Assembly (NCBI GenBank): GCA_030272155.1
Contig: CP126192.1
Location: 5,490,501 to 5,554,500, forward strand
DNA: 64,000 nt
Direction: 5' to 3'
DNA from: Tetradesmus obliquus
Lineage: Eukaryota > Chlorophyta > Chlorophyceae > Sphaeropleales > Scenedesmaceae
The stretch's first letter is position 1. Each line of letters begins with the position of its first letter. Positions 44,791-58,154 of this stretch are shown here, one piece after another. The position numbers were made by a program, and so were the translations under genes. Under the pieces are notes generated by a model. It saw nothing but the letters and a program-made list of their open reading frames with translations. It was not told the origin of the DNA and did no database searches.

Positions 44791-47551
44791 GCTTCAGGCT
44801 CTCGTGCCTGCTTCCAGACAGCAGTGGAGTACCTAGATGGCTTCCAGGCGCCTGTAGCACTCATCCTAGGCAACCACGGTGAGCAGCATTGCTGAAGCAT
44901 CTCCAAGCATAACCTGCTAAGAATCTCCTGGCATGCCAGCTGTGGGTAATATGCCAAGGGACGTGGTTCACATGGTGCATGCAGCGACTTTGCAGGTTCG
45001 CAGAGCTTCAAAGGAGCCACGTGACGCCCTTCTGCTTGGCGTTCATGCAGCAGCTATGGAGCGCGCCGCACAGCTGCAGCCCTCGCAGCTGCTAACCACA
45101 GCCAGTATAGTGACTTCAGGCCACTCTCATGCCTAACGCTGTTACAAACACCTGCTGTACCTGATGGTTGTCTGTTGTGCTGTATGCTGCTTTTGCTTCA
45201 GACCTGGAGGGTGATGAGTTTGAGGAGGATGTTGAGAACCTTGCTGCGTGGCACGAGGCCTTCCAGCAGCACCACTACTGGGCCAGCGAGCTGGGCCCGG
45301 TACTGGCGGTTGGGCTGTCCACAGTGCGCTTCAGGAGCAACCAGCACAGGTGACAGGGGCAAGAAGCAGCGCCGGCTGAGGCTGATGGGTTGCCTGCGAG
45401 GTGCTTGGTGTATGATATGCATGTGCTGCCTGTCTAGAGTGGTGACCGTTGATCATCAGCTACTGATATGCGGAGGAAAACATTGTCTTGCATGCGCAGC
45501 AAGCATATGAACATACGCTGCTACCTGCCTTGCTTCTGCTGTGGCTGATCACTGGTGTTGCTGCTGCTGCTGCCCCTACTTCTGCCTTGCCAACTGCCTG
45601 TCATCATCACAGTGTGCACGAGGTGTACATTGATGATGAGCAGTTCTCTTGGTTTGAGCAGGTCCTGGCAGCCAACAAGAACCGACCCATTGTAGTGTTC
45701 ACACATGCACCACCAATGGGATGTGGCCTCAAGGTTGTGGAGAACGTTCACGTCAAGAACCGCTGCGCGTTCTTAAACCACAGCGACCGGCCGCAGCGGT
45801 TCATCCGGCTCGTGGAGGCAAACCCCAACATCAAGCTGTGGTTTAGCGGGCACTTCCACCTGAGTCAGGTGGGCGCCGTGCTACTGCAGGACACTGCAGT
45901 TGTGTAGGCACACAGCCTGGCTTGGTCAAGCACGGCATGCGGGGGCACCAGACGCTTGCTCTGTCCACTCTGTCTTTGAAAAGGCGCATGGGGCCTTATT
46001 CTGTATGGGTATGCGGTGCATGGCTGTGCAAGCATCGACCACGCAGCTGCACAGACAATAATCAGTGAGCTTGATAGGTGCTGGTCCTGACAGGAATGGC
46101 ACTTCCTGCTGCTGCTGCTGCTGCTGCTGCTGTGCAGAACTACCTCGACAGCATTAGCGTGGTTGGCAGCTGCGCCTTTGTACAGACAGGCGTCATTGGG
46201 GAGTGCAACAGGGACGGCAACAGGTGTGCCGTTGCTGTCACAGCAGCAGCTGTCGATGCTTGTTTTGATGCATGCTGAGGTACTGTCCTGCAGGCTGCCG
46301 GCTGCACCCTTTGCAAGGGTTGTCAGCATGTCTGCAGCACTGCGGTTCAACACGCCACAGTTGTCCTGCAAACCCCTGCTCAACAGCATAGCTACTCACC
46401 AACACAAGCTTGCAGCAACGCAACTTTACAACCACAGCACGGCCAAAACTCCAGGGCCAGCACATCCGTTGCACATCACTCGCACGCCTGCCTCACACGC
46501 TGCCCGCAGGCAGTCCCGCCTGCTGCGCTTCGACGCGCAAGGCTACCAGCTCTTCACCGTTGATCACAACAGCGCCGGCAACCTCCGCCTGGACCTGCAG
46601 CAGCCTTGGGCCTCTGCCAGCCCACCAGTCCCTGTCACACCGCAGCACGAGGTCATCCCTGACCCCAATGCAGGCTGGCTCAGCAGCAGACTGGAGTGTG
46701 GCCTGACTGACAGTATGGAGGAGGAGCTCGGCAAGGTGCAGTGGCATGCAGCGGGCCCGAATGTGATGCTGGCGGTGCAGGATGACATGCTGGTGGAGTA
46801 TGACGTGGAGATGCGGGCGCCTGTGGGCATCGTGGCGTTCCTGGAAGGTGGGTGAGTGGGCAGAGGCACCTTGTACTGCAGATGACAGTAGCGGCAGCAA
46901 GGGGGGCGGCTGGACAGCGTAGTGCTGCTTGGGGGGTGGAGGAAGCTGGAGGCAGGGAGCGCCAGGCAGCAGTGATAGCGTGGCAGGGGGCAAGCGGGGT
47001 TTCTACTTGAGGCGGAAGCCAGACTGTGGGTATGCCTGCAGGGTTGCATGCGGTGTGCCACATGAAAGGCATGTGCCCAGGCTGAGCTGTTTAGTGACAG
47101 AGTGAGGTGTGCTGAGACAGCATGTTTCGAGCCCCAGTTGCGCCTGCTAGTGCAGCACTTCGCTTGCAGGAAGCTGCCCCTGCATGCTGCAGCCACTGCT
47201 TCTTTGTCATTCACACAAGGTAGTCATGCTATCAGCTGCTGCTGCATGCAACCACCATTCATTGTGCCCGTCGCTGTCCTATGCTCTGCAGGCCGACGAG
47301 TGTCGTTAGTGACAGCAGCAGGCACGCAGCCTGTGGCTGATGATGGGTCTGACGTGGCAGCGGTGCTGCTCACAGACTCTGCCAATCCAGAAGTGACTCG
47401 CCTGGAGCGGAATGAGGCAGGAAGCTTTTACAGGATCTTCCAGGCGAACAAGTGGGTAGCTCGCAAGAAGAAGGAGCGGGAAGAGGCAGCAGCAGCAGCA
47501 GCAGCAGCAGCACAGGCGCAGCAGTTGGTAGGCTCATCATCCACAAGTTGA
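43983..47551 (+). CDS. calcineurin-like metallophosphoesterase
   Basis: Eight exons with agreeing phases: 43983-44140, 44398-44567, 44798-44878, 45202-45349, 45613-45868, 46138-46223, 46510-46847, 47292-47551, 498 residues. The Ser/Arg-rich N terminus (MRALGELQRSVSLNSL) resembles a plastid or mitochondrial transit peptide. The complete dimetal set is present: GDLHLE (about 64), QLGDLG (about 100), GNHD formed across the exon 3/4 junction (about 135), VVFTHAPP (about 217), SGHFHLSQ (about 265). The C-terminal 200 residues (LLRFDAQGYQLFTVDH, VQDDMLVEYDVEM, NEAGSFYRIFQANKW) are outside the catalytic fold and end in poly-A. Protein or nucleotide substrate cannot be told from sequence. The exon 3 and exon 6 acceptors sit on CTG repeats. 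Confidence 0.88.
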
Positions 47552-49279
47552 GAGAGTGAGAACTGCGGCGGCTGTTCAATGCCAGAAACACCCAGGAAGG
47601 CGTTCGTGCTGTCGGCATAGAGTGGATGAAGAAGTGTACAGGTGCAGGCAGGTCTGCTGTGAGCGTTGTGGAAGCAGAGGTGTGCATGCTGAGTGAGTGA
47701 GGGGCACTTGACTTTCATATCTTGAGTCTGGCTGGCTGAGCAGCAGGTTGTGGGAGTGGAAAGGCAGGAGTGACAGCAGAGTGGAGCATCTTGTGGAAGA
47801 GCAGCAAGTTTCTTTGGTGACAGCACAGCAAGCAGGCAGTGCAGTACGCTGTATGACACTGTGGCAGGTCTTTCAGCAACAACGCGTGGAGTCGGCCATG
47901 ATTGCTTGCAGGATCGCTGGCAGGCAAATCGTCTCAAGGTCTGTGCAAGCTCTGTCAGACTGCCCAGCAGGCAGAGCTTGTCAACGTCATATCATCAGGC
48001 TGAGCGTGTTTTGGCCATTCATCTGGTGCTGGGTGCCTGCCACTTTGCACAGTTGACGGTTTGATGGTCGATTTGGCACCATGGCCGAGACCTTTCATCT
48101 GCTGGGCCAAGTATTAGACAGCATTGCTGGCAGATGGTATGCAGGCCATTTTCCATTTTTCTGTGAAGTGAATATTGCCTCAAACATCCTGAACCACCTT
48201 GATTTGAGGGTGGGGGGGCCAAGTAGGCGGAAGCTGCCGCAAGGTAGCTGCCACAGCGCTGCGGCTGCAGTATGCTGTGTTCTTGCAGCGTCCGATGTAT
48301 ATGCCCGGCAGATTTGTGACTTGTGTGCTGCTGTCATGCTTGGGTCAGCATAAACTCATGTAACAAAATAGTGCTTGGCATGTACTCTCTCAGTACCAGA
48401 CTGGGTAATACTAGACGACGTAGGAGCAGAAGCAGGAGCTGCACATGCTAATCTGAGGTTCAGCAGCCACGGTGGCCTTTCGGGGGACCACTTCTTGCCA
48501 TGTGAGTGCGCATTATGTTGCATGATGCTGATGCTTGTAATGAATGCAATTCGGCAACTTTCCTTATTTGGGTGTCTAGGTTGATGAGGTTTGTGGATCT
48601 CCGCAATCACGTCATGCGTGCCAGTGGCTGGCAGTGACTGGGTGTTGAGTTGGGGCAGTTCAATGCTTGAAAAATGATAATGAAATTCAGCAGGCAGCAT
48701 GGCGCGTTGCAGAATGCGTTGGTGAACTGGAAGTGTCTTCAAGGCTGCAAGTGCGGCTGCTATTAGAAGACTGCAGGCACAGTGGTCGCGCTACAGCGTG
48801 CAGTAAGCATGTGCAGGGGCTGCTGGACTCCAAAAGAAAATGGATCATGCAAACTCTGCAGCGGTTGATAACAGGCATGTGCTGTGGTCGGCACACCAGG
48901 AGCTGAATAGACATCAGGGGCCAAATGGGGCACTGCGTACTGCCACACCAGACCCAGGGCTCAGATTGTGGCTCAGACACTGTTGGTAGTCTGAAATCCA
49001 ATGCCGAATTTCGTATTATGACTATTATCTTGCGCGTTCGCTCCCATCAGTTTTGCGTAGCTGCAATTCAAGCAGCATGGCGCGCTTTGCCTCTTGAAGC
49101 TCATCACTTTTACACTTGGGCTGAAGTTTTGCGGCATTTCCTGATCAAAGATTTCCATGTATTTCTACATCAGGCCTGAAGCGTGAACAACAACGTTGAA
49201 ACTGCTTATTGCTTTGCGCGTGCTGATGCGCGCATCTATTCGTTTTGATGGAAGTTTTAGCAAATAGTTGTTGGAGAAC
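47552..49279. other. intergenic interval, no gene seen
   Basis: Between the phosphoesterase stop and the proposed start of the coiled-coil gene. Short frames on both strands lack motifs. It should include the phosphoesterase 3' UTR and the coiled-coil promoter. A plus-strand TGTAA at about 48358 is too far away to assign. Confidence 0.45.
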
Positions 49280-52200
49280 ATGGAGAGCTTGTGGGAGACA
49301 TCTCGTAGAAACCGCTCACTGAAGCAGCAGCAGCACTACCAGTACAGCAGCACATCGCCCCCGCTGTCTCCACAGGGCACCTCCTGCCCTTTTGTGCCAA
49401 GCCTTCCCAGTCATGACGGTCATCTCAGGTGCCACTCTTGATGCTTGTGCTGAAAGTGCATGCACAACTCAGTCTTCGGGCATCAACCAGCACAGCTGCA
49501 GCAGATGGCAGGCCAGCAGCTACATGCTGATGCCCGCAGTACAATGGCAGGCTGCCTGTTGCCATTCCTGCACATGACAGCGTGGTTCTGATGCTGTTGT
49601 GCTGTGCTTGCAGGACAACAAGCGCAGCTGCGCAGCAGCAGTACACAGGGAAGGACATCGCTCAGCTGAGAGCAGCGCTGCAGGGCGAGGGAGTTGCGCT
49701 TGGCCATCAGCGCCAGTATCAGCATCACAGCAACGGCACCAGTCTGCAGCAGCTCAGGTCTCAGACACTGCCAGCAGCAGCCAAACCTGCGGAAGCTAAG
49801 CCTGCAGAACCCAGTGGGTTTGACTTCAGCCAAGTGGCAGCACGGCTGCAGGCAACACAGGCACGGGTGTCAAGCTTAGGAGAGAAGCACGGGCAGATTG
49901 ATGCGCAGCGGCACTTGCGGCTACAGGGATCCATATCTGCTGGTAAGCAACAACGCATCCCATGTCTCCTGGCGTCTGTGCTGTATGAATGTGGCTGCAA
50001 CTTGCTCTTACAAGTCAGCAAAGCAGTTGTGTAACGCAATGCAGCTCAACATGCCTGTACGTATTGGCAGATTCTGGATCTCGTCCTTGTCCAGTCAGCC
50101 TAAAATTTGTTGAAACCCTCCATGCTTACATTAGTGAAGCTAAAACATGGTCATCACATGTATTTCGGTGTTGCCGCTGCTGTTTCTGCTGTATATTATG
50201 ACCTCAGCATCATCTAGGCCCGGCAGCAGCCTTGAGATGGCACCAGCACCAGCAGCACAAGGATCAGCACAGCAGCCAGCCAGCCCTACACCTGCAGCAA
50301 AAGCAGCAGGCATTGCCGTTCAAGCCAGCTTTGGTGCAAGAGTGAGTGGATACAGCAGCAACCGCTGTGCCCTGGTGGTGTTTCCACGCATTGTACGGCT
50401 GTGAATGTCGCAGCAATTGAGCCGCATATGTTTTTTGCCGGTGCGCAGTGCTTGCAGATGTCCGTGCGTGCTGGTTGTTAACCTGTGGTAGACAATGTAG
50501 TCGCCACTGTATGCATACACCATGCAGCTGTGTGTTTACCACTCACTGCAATCGCGGCCGCTTCTACCTGCAGAGTGCTACGGACACCAACCTAGCAGTG
50601 CAAGCACAGATAGCAGCGTTTGGTAGCAGCCTCAATAGCATGTTTGCGCCCTCCACAAGCAACACGCATCCAGCAGGAGCAGCGACAGCAGCAGCGCCCT
50701 TCAGCAGTCAAAGCAGCACCGAGCAGCCGCTGACGCCTGCGCTGTCGCAAGCTCCCACACTGCAGCGCTCCTCTGGACTGCTGGGCATCAGCAGCAGCAG
50801 CAGCATCACCAGCAGTGGCCGGCCTGCAGCAGAGCAACTTGGCGCCCTGATAGCAGCTGGGTCTAGCCTGGTACCCAGCTCGCAGGAACAGCGGCAGCTG
50901 CTGCTGCCGCAGCAGGTGGCGCAGACAGCTGTGCGGCAGGTGGCGCAGGCAGGCATGGCGCAGCTGCGGGACGTTACTGCAGCAGGCGCAGCGCTGCGGC
51001 CGGTGGTCGAAAGCATACGCGATGCTACAGCAGACTCACAGGCCAAGCTTGAGGCTCTGCAGGCATTCTTCGATCAGCATCCGGGGCTGAAGGATACACG
51101 AGGCCTGCAGCGGCTGGTAGATGAGAACAGACGTCTTGCAGCTGCTAACCGCCAGCTGGCAGAGGAAAAGCAAGAGCTGCTGGATAGCAAGAAGGAGCTG
51201 AGCAACGAGCTGTTCTCGCGCCAGCAGCTGCACAACAGCGCAGTAGCAGCGCTGCGGGAGCACCAGCGCACGCCAGTTGATAAGAAGGTAGCTGCCTTGC
51301 AGGAACAGGTGCGCATGCTGAGACAGCAGCTGCATGCACGAGATGCAGCGCTTACTAAATCAGAGGATGAGAACAAGGACATGCGGGACAAGTTAGGGCT
51401 GCCGCACCGGTCCCTAGAGGAGTGCAGGACAGGCAGTGACCTGTCGCCCTGCAAGGCAGAGGGAGGGCGGTTTAGCAGCCGTTCCGCATCGCCTGATGTC
51501 AGCAGGCAGCTGTGGGCTGACGCTGACGAGGATGATGACGGCATGCACAGCAGCACCTGCAGTATTGCCAGTGGCAGCATCAGCCCAGATCTGCAGCAGC
51601 GGCAACAGCGGCAGCAGCAGCAGCAGCACAGCAGGCTGCGGGAGGAGGCTGAGCGCTTGAAGGCAGCGCTGGCTGCTAAGGATGAGCAGCTGCTGCTGCT
51701 GCAGCAGCAGGTGGAGCAGCTGGAGCAGGAGGCAAACCTTGCACGTGAGTAGAGCGGGGTTGCTTGTTGCTCGCTGCATGCAAGGTGGTTTGTGACATGT
51801 TACACAAGGCTCTGCTGAAGAGGCTGTGCAGTAAGGCAGTAATGCTTGTGGAATGTGAAGGGACACCAGCCCCAAGGCTACAGGGTATGCTGTATGGTAT
51901 GGTACCACATGTATGCCTCAAACTCATCATGCTGTCCTTGGCTTTCTCCTTTCCTGGTGCAGATCAGTGATGATCTGCCATCATGCTGTCTCATGTGCTG
52001 TTTGCTTGTTGCTGTCCGCAGCCGCACGCGCTGTGTCTCCAGCTCCTCCCGTCATTCACCACCAAAAGCCTAAGACCTTCACTGAGGCCCTGCAGCAGCT
52101 GGAGGTATTGCACCAGGCTGTTGCAAACCACCAACAGCAGCTGCTGGACCAGAACCAGAAGGCAGCGCAGCGCGCACAGGACGCGCATCAGGCGTTCAAC

Positions 52201-53762
52201 CGGCAGCTGCAGACTGAGAAGGTGCAGCTGGTGAGTGAGCGCAAGAAGAGTGAGCTTCTTATGTGTGAGGTGGAGCAGCAGCGCGAGAGGCTGGCGCAGG
52301 CAGAGGCCAACTGCGTGCAGCTTGAGCAGCAGCTGGAAGCTTTGCAAGACGAGCTGGAGGAGGCACGAGCTGCTGGCAGCAGCAGCAGCGGCTCCGCCAG
52401 CCACATCACGCAGCTGCAGTGGCGCGTGCAGGAAAAGCAGACGGCGCTGATCAGCTTGCAGGAAGCTGTGCAGGAGCTGCTGGGGCGGCTGAAAGCAGCA
52501 GGCCGGCCGGTGGATGCTGCTGCCTTGTCAGCTGCTGGTCCGAAAGGTGGCGCAATGAAGCAGCTGGAAGCAGCCGTGCAGCAGCTGCTGGCAGACGTGA
52601 CCAGCCAAGCGGCTCTGCTGGAGCAGCAGCACCAGCAGCGGCAGGGCCAGCAGGCGCAAGGGGGAGATGCAGCAGCGCTGCGGCAGCAGCTTGAAGCAGC
52701 GCAGCAGGAGGTTGCGCAGCTGCAGGAGCAGTATGCACATCTGCAGCGTACTGAGGCTGAGAAGGAAGCAGCATTGCAGCAGGCCATTGAGTGGCAGCTT
52801 GGGGTTGAGCAGAAGCTGCTGTCAGTGACCCAACTCAACCAGCGTAAGGAGGCGCTGAAGCAGCAGGTGCAGCGGCAGCAGCAGCAGCTGCAGCAGCAGT
52901 CGATGCGCTTGGAAGGTGACCGCGTCGAGCTTGACAAAGCTATCCAGGACCGTGCAGCGCTGGCAGCACATCTGGAGGAGTGCAGGCAGCAGCTCGCGGA
53001 CTCAAACCAGCAGCTAGCGCAGCGCACGCAGCAGCTGGCGGAGCTTGCTGCAGAGCGGGAGGTCCTGCATGACCGCATCCGGGAGTTTGCAGACCGCCAG
53101 ACAAGCTGCCGCAGCAGCGGCGCTGAGCTGTTCAGCAGCAGCAGCGGCAGGGCCGGCCGCTTTGGCAGCAGCAGCAGGGGCAACCCGCTGCACGACAGCA
53201 GCAGCAGCAGCCCCAACAGCATGAGCCCTGAGGCGCATCAGATGCTGTCTGTTGCGTGTGCTGAGCTGAACCAGAAGGTGGCTGTTCTTGAGCAGCAGCT
53301 GGGTGAAAGCCATGCGAAGCAGGATAGGCTGCAGCTTGCGAATGCACAGCTTCAGGAGCGTCTCAGCGCCATGCAGGTGAGCTGCTACAGCCTGCTTTCG
53401 TGTGTGGGTGTGGAGGTGTGGATGGGTGGGTGTACTTTGGCATGTGCGTGTGCGCACTGGTGCGCTGTCAGGCTGGCAGCAGGTTGCACAATGCGACATA
53501 TGCATGTTGGTCAGCGCACACTGTGGAAGGCAGTCACAAGAGTTGTCCTTTGACTGCTTATCCTACCAGCAACGTGCCCAGCTGCTGCATCCATGCTCAC
53601 CTGCTGCCTGTGAACACTGCATGCTTGCCCGCAGTTGAATCGACCCAGCGCTGAGCAGGATGTGCTGCAGCAGCGCATGCAGCAGCAGGCTGACCACGTG
53701 CAGAGGCTGCAGCAGCAGCTGCAGCAGGAGCGGGCCAGTGTGCAGGACCTGCAGGCGCAGCT

Positions 53763-53793
<31 letters not shown>

Positions 53794-53965
53794 CAGCAGT
53801 CACAGCTCCAGCAGCAGCTGCAGGACAAGCAGCAGCAGCTGGACAAGCAGCAGCAAGCTGTGCAGCAGCTGCAGCGGCAGCTGCGGCAGCAGCAGCAGCA
53901 GGTCGAGGGCTTGGAACAGCAGCTGCAGCAGAAGGAGCAGCAGCTGGCAGACACCCAGCAGCAGT

Positions 53966-53999
<34 letters not shown>

Positions 54000-55604
54000 T
54001 GTGCCGCAGCAGGTGCAGCAGCTGCAGGATGAGCTGGAGGATCGAACTCGGGAGCTGCTGGAGTGGCAGATACATGCAGACGTGAGTGATGCAAGCTGCT
54101 GCGTATCCTGCAAGTTTGACATGTGCATACTGCCGTACTGCTGTTTTTGGTGCTTGCCTTGGTGTTGAGCACGTGTGAAATCCACTTGTTCGGAATAGTG
54201 AGCTTCAGTGCAGCAGCTGCTTCCATTTTGTGGCTGACACTGTTGCGATGCTGAACGACATGCCTTACCCGTGTATATGTGTGCATGTGTGTTGCTAATG
54301 TTACACTGTTGTACGTGTTCACAGGCCTTGGAGAAGGACCTAGCAGACCTCAAGGCGCGTGCCGACTCCGCGGATGCGCTGCAGCAGCAGCTGGAGCGCG
54401 CAAACCAGCAGCTAGCCGCGCATGGCGGCGAGGTGGAGGCGCTGCAGCAGGAGCTTGGTCAATGCAGGGAGCGCATTGCCACGCTGGAGTTTGACCTGCA
54501 CGGTGCGCTGCGCTGGTTGCTGCTGACACATGTGTACTGTGGTCGAGTGGCTGTGCTGCTTGCACAAAAGTGCAGGGCAGACGGGGCAGTTGTTCGCTGC
54601 TTCGAGTTCTATATGATGTCCGGCACGGTGCGCTTCTTGCTCTTGTTGCTGCTGCGGCTGTGCATGTGTGCTGGCTCTGACGCACTCAGTCATCGCTGCC
54701 CCATGTGCCAGATGATGGCTGGCGCAATGCATTCACGTGCTGCCTCCTTTGCGAGGTATATCTGACACTCACCTACCCTTAGGTGCCTGCCTGCCTGGCT
54801 TGGCTGCATTTGCCACTTGCCATTCACCATGCACCATTCACTTTGGCGCAATGCAGATGCCGCCAAGGACCACAGCGCGCTGCTGCAGCGCTTTGAGGGC
54901 GTGACCGCTGAGCTGGGCCGCGTGCGCGAGGGCGCGGCAGACATGCGGCTGCGGCTGGATCACTTCACGGGGCCAGCAGGCCCGCAGGCGCGCATCCGGC
55001 AGCTGGAGGGCTCGCTGCAGACTGTGAGAATCTGCTGCGCTGGTGCTATGTGTTTGTGGCGATGTTGTGCCATATCTAAGGATATGGCTGTTGGCAAGAA
55101 GAGCAGTCATCAAGAACGGTGTGGATGGCTGCTGGTCATTGTGTCAGCTGCCCTGGGTGGTCTGCCGCAACATGTGGTGGTGCAAAAAATACATTCGGGG
55201 TCACTGAGCTGCTGTGCTTGTGCAATGCCGCGTGTATATGCTGTTGCCTGCTAACGCCGCTTTCCCTGCTTGCTTTCCCTGCCGCATTCCATGTTTGTTC
55301 ACCCCGCAGGTGCAGCGCAAGTACGAGGGCGCGGAGTCGCGCGCCACAGCAGCTGCAGATGAGGTGCGGCAGCTGACCGCCAAACTGAGCAATTGCCTTC
55401 TAACGCGCCACACTGCCTGCCTTCGTGTATGTTTTGCCTCTGCAGGTGCAGCGCAAGTACGAGGGCGCGGAGTCGCGCGCCACAGCAGCTGCAGCTGAGG
55501 TGCGGCAGCTGACGACCAAGCTGAGCAATGCTGAGGATGAGATCCTGGCTCTGGAGGGCCAGATCAGCATCCCGGAGCAGGAGCTGGCCAAGTACGCGAG
55601 CTGA
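49280..55604 (+). CDS. long coiled-coil protein
   Basis: Nine exons in agreeing phase: 49280-49428, 49614-49942, 50208-50341, 50574-51744, 52022-53376, 53635-54081, 54325-54502, 54857-55023, 55446-55604, about 1,362 residues. The first about 350 residues are Ser/Pro/Ala-rich and probably disordered. From about residue 350 to the end heptad-like Leu/Gln/Glu sequence dominates (LVDENRRLAAANRQLAEEKQEL, QLEQQLEALQDELEEAR and many more), broken by Ser-rich linkers and a poly-Q block near exon 6. It ends LEGQISIPEQELAKYAS. No GRIP, kinesin motor or other named domain is seen, so a scaffold or golgin/centriolar-type role is only a guess. The first exon and its GTGCCA donor are the weakest part. Exon 9 has an upstream echo. 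Confidence 0.75.
55310..55530 (+). repeat. exon echo, acceptor side of the last coiled-coil exon (2 copies)
   Basis: The 85 bases after the acceptors at 55310 and 55446 are almost identical (VQRKYEGAESRATAAADEVRQLT against AAAEVRQLT). The second copy continues to the proposed stop at 55602-55604. The first runs into other sequence and, if read through, ends in a different stop near 55498. Confidence 0.85.
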
Positions 55605-57406
55605 GCTGAGCGCACTCAACTCAGCTGGGCCGAGCCGAGTTGAGTCGAGTCGGCTGCGCAGCAGGAAAAGCCATCAGCAGGGGGTGGCTGAGGCTCAGGG
55701 AAGGTGTGTCTGTGTCAGTGATGCTGGTGGTGGGGGTGGAAAAGGGGTTGAAAACTGCTGCGAGGTGATCTGCACTGCGTCAGGTGATTGGTTAGTGCTG
55801 CTTGCTGGCAGCTATTTCCAGCCATGAACTGCACGTGACACGACAGCCTGTGTACGCGATGCAGTTTTGTCCTGTGGGTGTGTTTAGAAAGCCTGTTACG
55901 GCCTTCACAGGATGTGCTGAGCTGTGCTGTGCTGTGCTGAGCTGAGGTGGCGTCCTGTGTGCTGGCTGTTGGTGACCGTGGCCGCCAGGCGCACAGATCA
56001 AACCTGGTGGGCGGGATCTCACTGCTTGACAGTATCATTCTTTGACAGTCCGAGTTACCCACCACATACATTGACTAGCAGCGTTTGACGACTCTGACCT
56101 TAGCGGTTTTGGCATATTTTGTTTTGATCGCCTATGTTTGTGCACAGTACAACAGCAAGGGCGGTAGGGATGGGGAGATGACGCTCAGCAAGTGCCTTCG
56201 CTTGCTGGATAGAAACTAACACAAGGCACAGCAATGTTGTCTCACTGGTTGGATGCCGACCATAGTTTGCAACAGTGCTGCATCAGGCTGTCTTGTGGTG
56301 TTGGCAGCTGCTTGGCACAATCTGCTAGCGCAGTCAGCTGGACTGCATGCAGTGTTGCAATAGTCATATTCTTCAGGCACCTCCTGGTGTCATTGTGATT
56401 CTCTGGGTGATGCTGGTTTGAGCTGCAGGTTTCGTGCGTTGTTCAGCGCGGCTTTGCTGAGCAGCACTGTGCGCTTGACGGCCCATGCATGCCGGGCATG
56501 CCATCCCTGGGAGCCTGCAATAGTCTGCTCAGCGCATTGGGAAAGCCCAAAGGTGGTGAATCACTTGCTTCAGGCTTGACGCCAATCAATGGCCTTGTGT
56601 TGATTTCACGCCTTTTTTGGCAGTAGGGTGCGTGTAATCCTGTGTTTGAAATTCACCCGGCAGCGCCTCATTGAGTGAACATTGCGTAATTGAGCTGTAG
56701 CACACCAAGGGGTGTGAAGGTTCAACTCCTCTGCTTATTTTTTTGGTCCGGGAGCTGGGCACCTCCTGTATAGGGGTGTTAGACGTGTCTTGCTGGTGGA
56801 GGCATCGCCTTTGTGTCCCCTCCAGTCAGGTTCGCCTGACTGTTGCGTGTGACTAGCCAGTAGGATTTCGCCCCCCCCCCCCCCCCCCCCCCTGGTAAAA
56901 AAACATTGCGTAACATTGATGTTCAGCACACTGCTAATTGCCAGACTTGATGTGCACCAGGGCGGCCCTGGTATGCAGAAGCATATTCTTTTACCGTTGA
57001 GTTTGCTTTTTACGTGGAGTGCTGTCTGCTGTCGGTGGCCTGCAAGTACATCCACAAACCAGTGTTCAAGAAAACCCTGGCGTTAGTTGCGAGCTCCGAT
57101 GGATCGTCAATTGCTGACCTTGGTTGCTAGGCACCTAAGAATGTCATAAAAAAGCCCATACGCTCGCTCCTCTGTTGCCTTGCAGCTCAGTAGCTCATAA
57201 CGAGCTGCCCAGTTCACGCAGAAGTGCAGCTCTGTCACCGTCATCGCTGTTCTCTTACAAGTCGCGTGTCCAGAAATTCAATTCAGTTTCGGTGTGTTTC
57301 TACGTCACAAGGAGTCCATGTCCCTTTATCAGGGCTTGCTGGGAGCGCAGGTGACAACAGCCACAGCCTGCAACCCCCTTGCACCCTCTCACTGTGCTGC
57401 CTGCAG
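55605..57406. other. intergenic interval with a C homopolymer
   Basis: No gene seen. 55604-55650 is a short GAGCTGAGC/GAGTTGAGTC tandem, 55910-55945 a GAGCTGTGCT tandem, and 56871-56892 a run of 22 C. The 5' end of the hydrolase gene may begin here: an ATG at 57318 (MSLYQGLLGAQ, donor at 57351) could not be joined in phase. Confidence 0.45.
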
Positions 57407-57479
57407 CACCTACAGATGAACTGACAAAAAATTTCTTTTTAACCAATTCCGCTAGAAAAGGCGCTTTCAGTGAATGCTT

Positions 57480-57518
<39 letters not shown>

Positions 57519-57911
57519 GTCAGGCACAGCCATTGCTGCGGCAGTCACAGTATCCTGGCACCGCACATCCCCATGCATGCTCACCTCATTCACTGTGCAC
57601 TGCACCAATCACTCACTGTTATGTTTATGTCTGCACCACACTGCCTCATGCTCACCCGCAGGTGGAGCTTGCTGCAATCAGCAACCCAGTGCACAAGCTG
57701 CGCAGGATTGCATCCATCAGCAAGCTTTTTGCCAGCGAGCTAGTCTCAACAGTAGCGCTAGCCCCATTTGCAGTGCGTGCGCTGCGGCTGCACAAGTCCC
57801 TGCCTCACTTGGACAGCTACAGCCCGCAGGACGAGCAGCCAGTGTATGTTGTAAAGGATGTGCGGTATGCAGAAGCACCCAGAGCGCTCGTGGACCTGTA
57901 CCTGCCAACAG

Positions 57912-57948
<37 letters not shown>

Positions 57949-58106
57949 GGCGGCGGCAAAACCTGAGCAGCAGCAGCAGCAGCAGCAACAGCTTGCAGGA
58001 CACGCTGGCAATTGCAGCAGCAGTGGCGTGCCAGTGGTGGTGTTTGTGCATGGAGGTGAGCTCTGTGGCCGAAGCAGCAAGGCTGCTAGGGTGCAGTACG
58101 TGGGCT

Positions 58107-58154
<48 letters not shown>

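Noticed and set aside
52188-53222. Minus-strand Cys/Ser-rich frame opposite the coiled-coil gene
   Set aside because: Antisense shadow of the Gln/Glu/Leu heptad codons. The plus strand has agreeing splice phases over nine exons.
56719-56729. GGTTCAACTCC, resembling a tRNA/SINE B box
   Set aside because: No A box at the right distance and no T-arm stem around it. No tRNA gene can be supported anywhere in the window.
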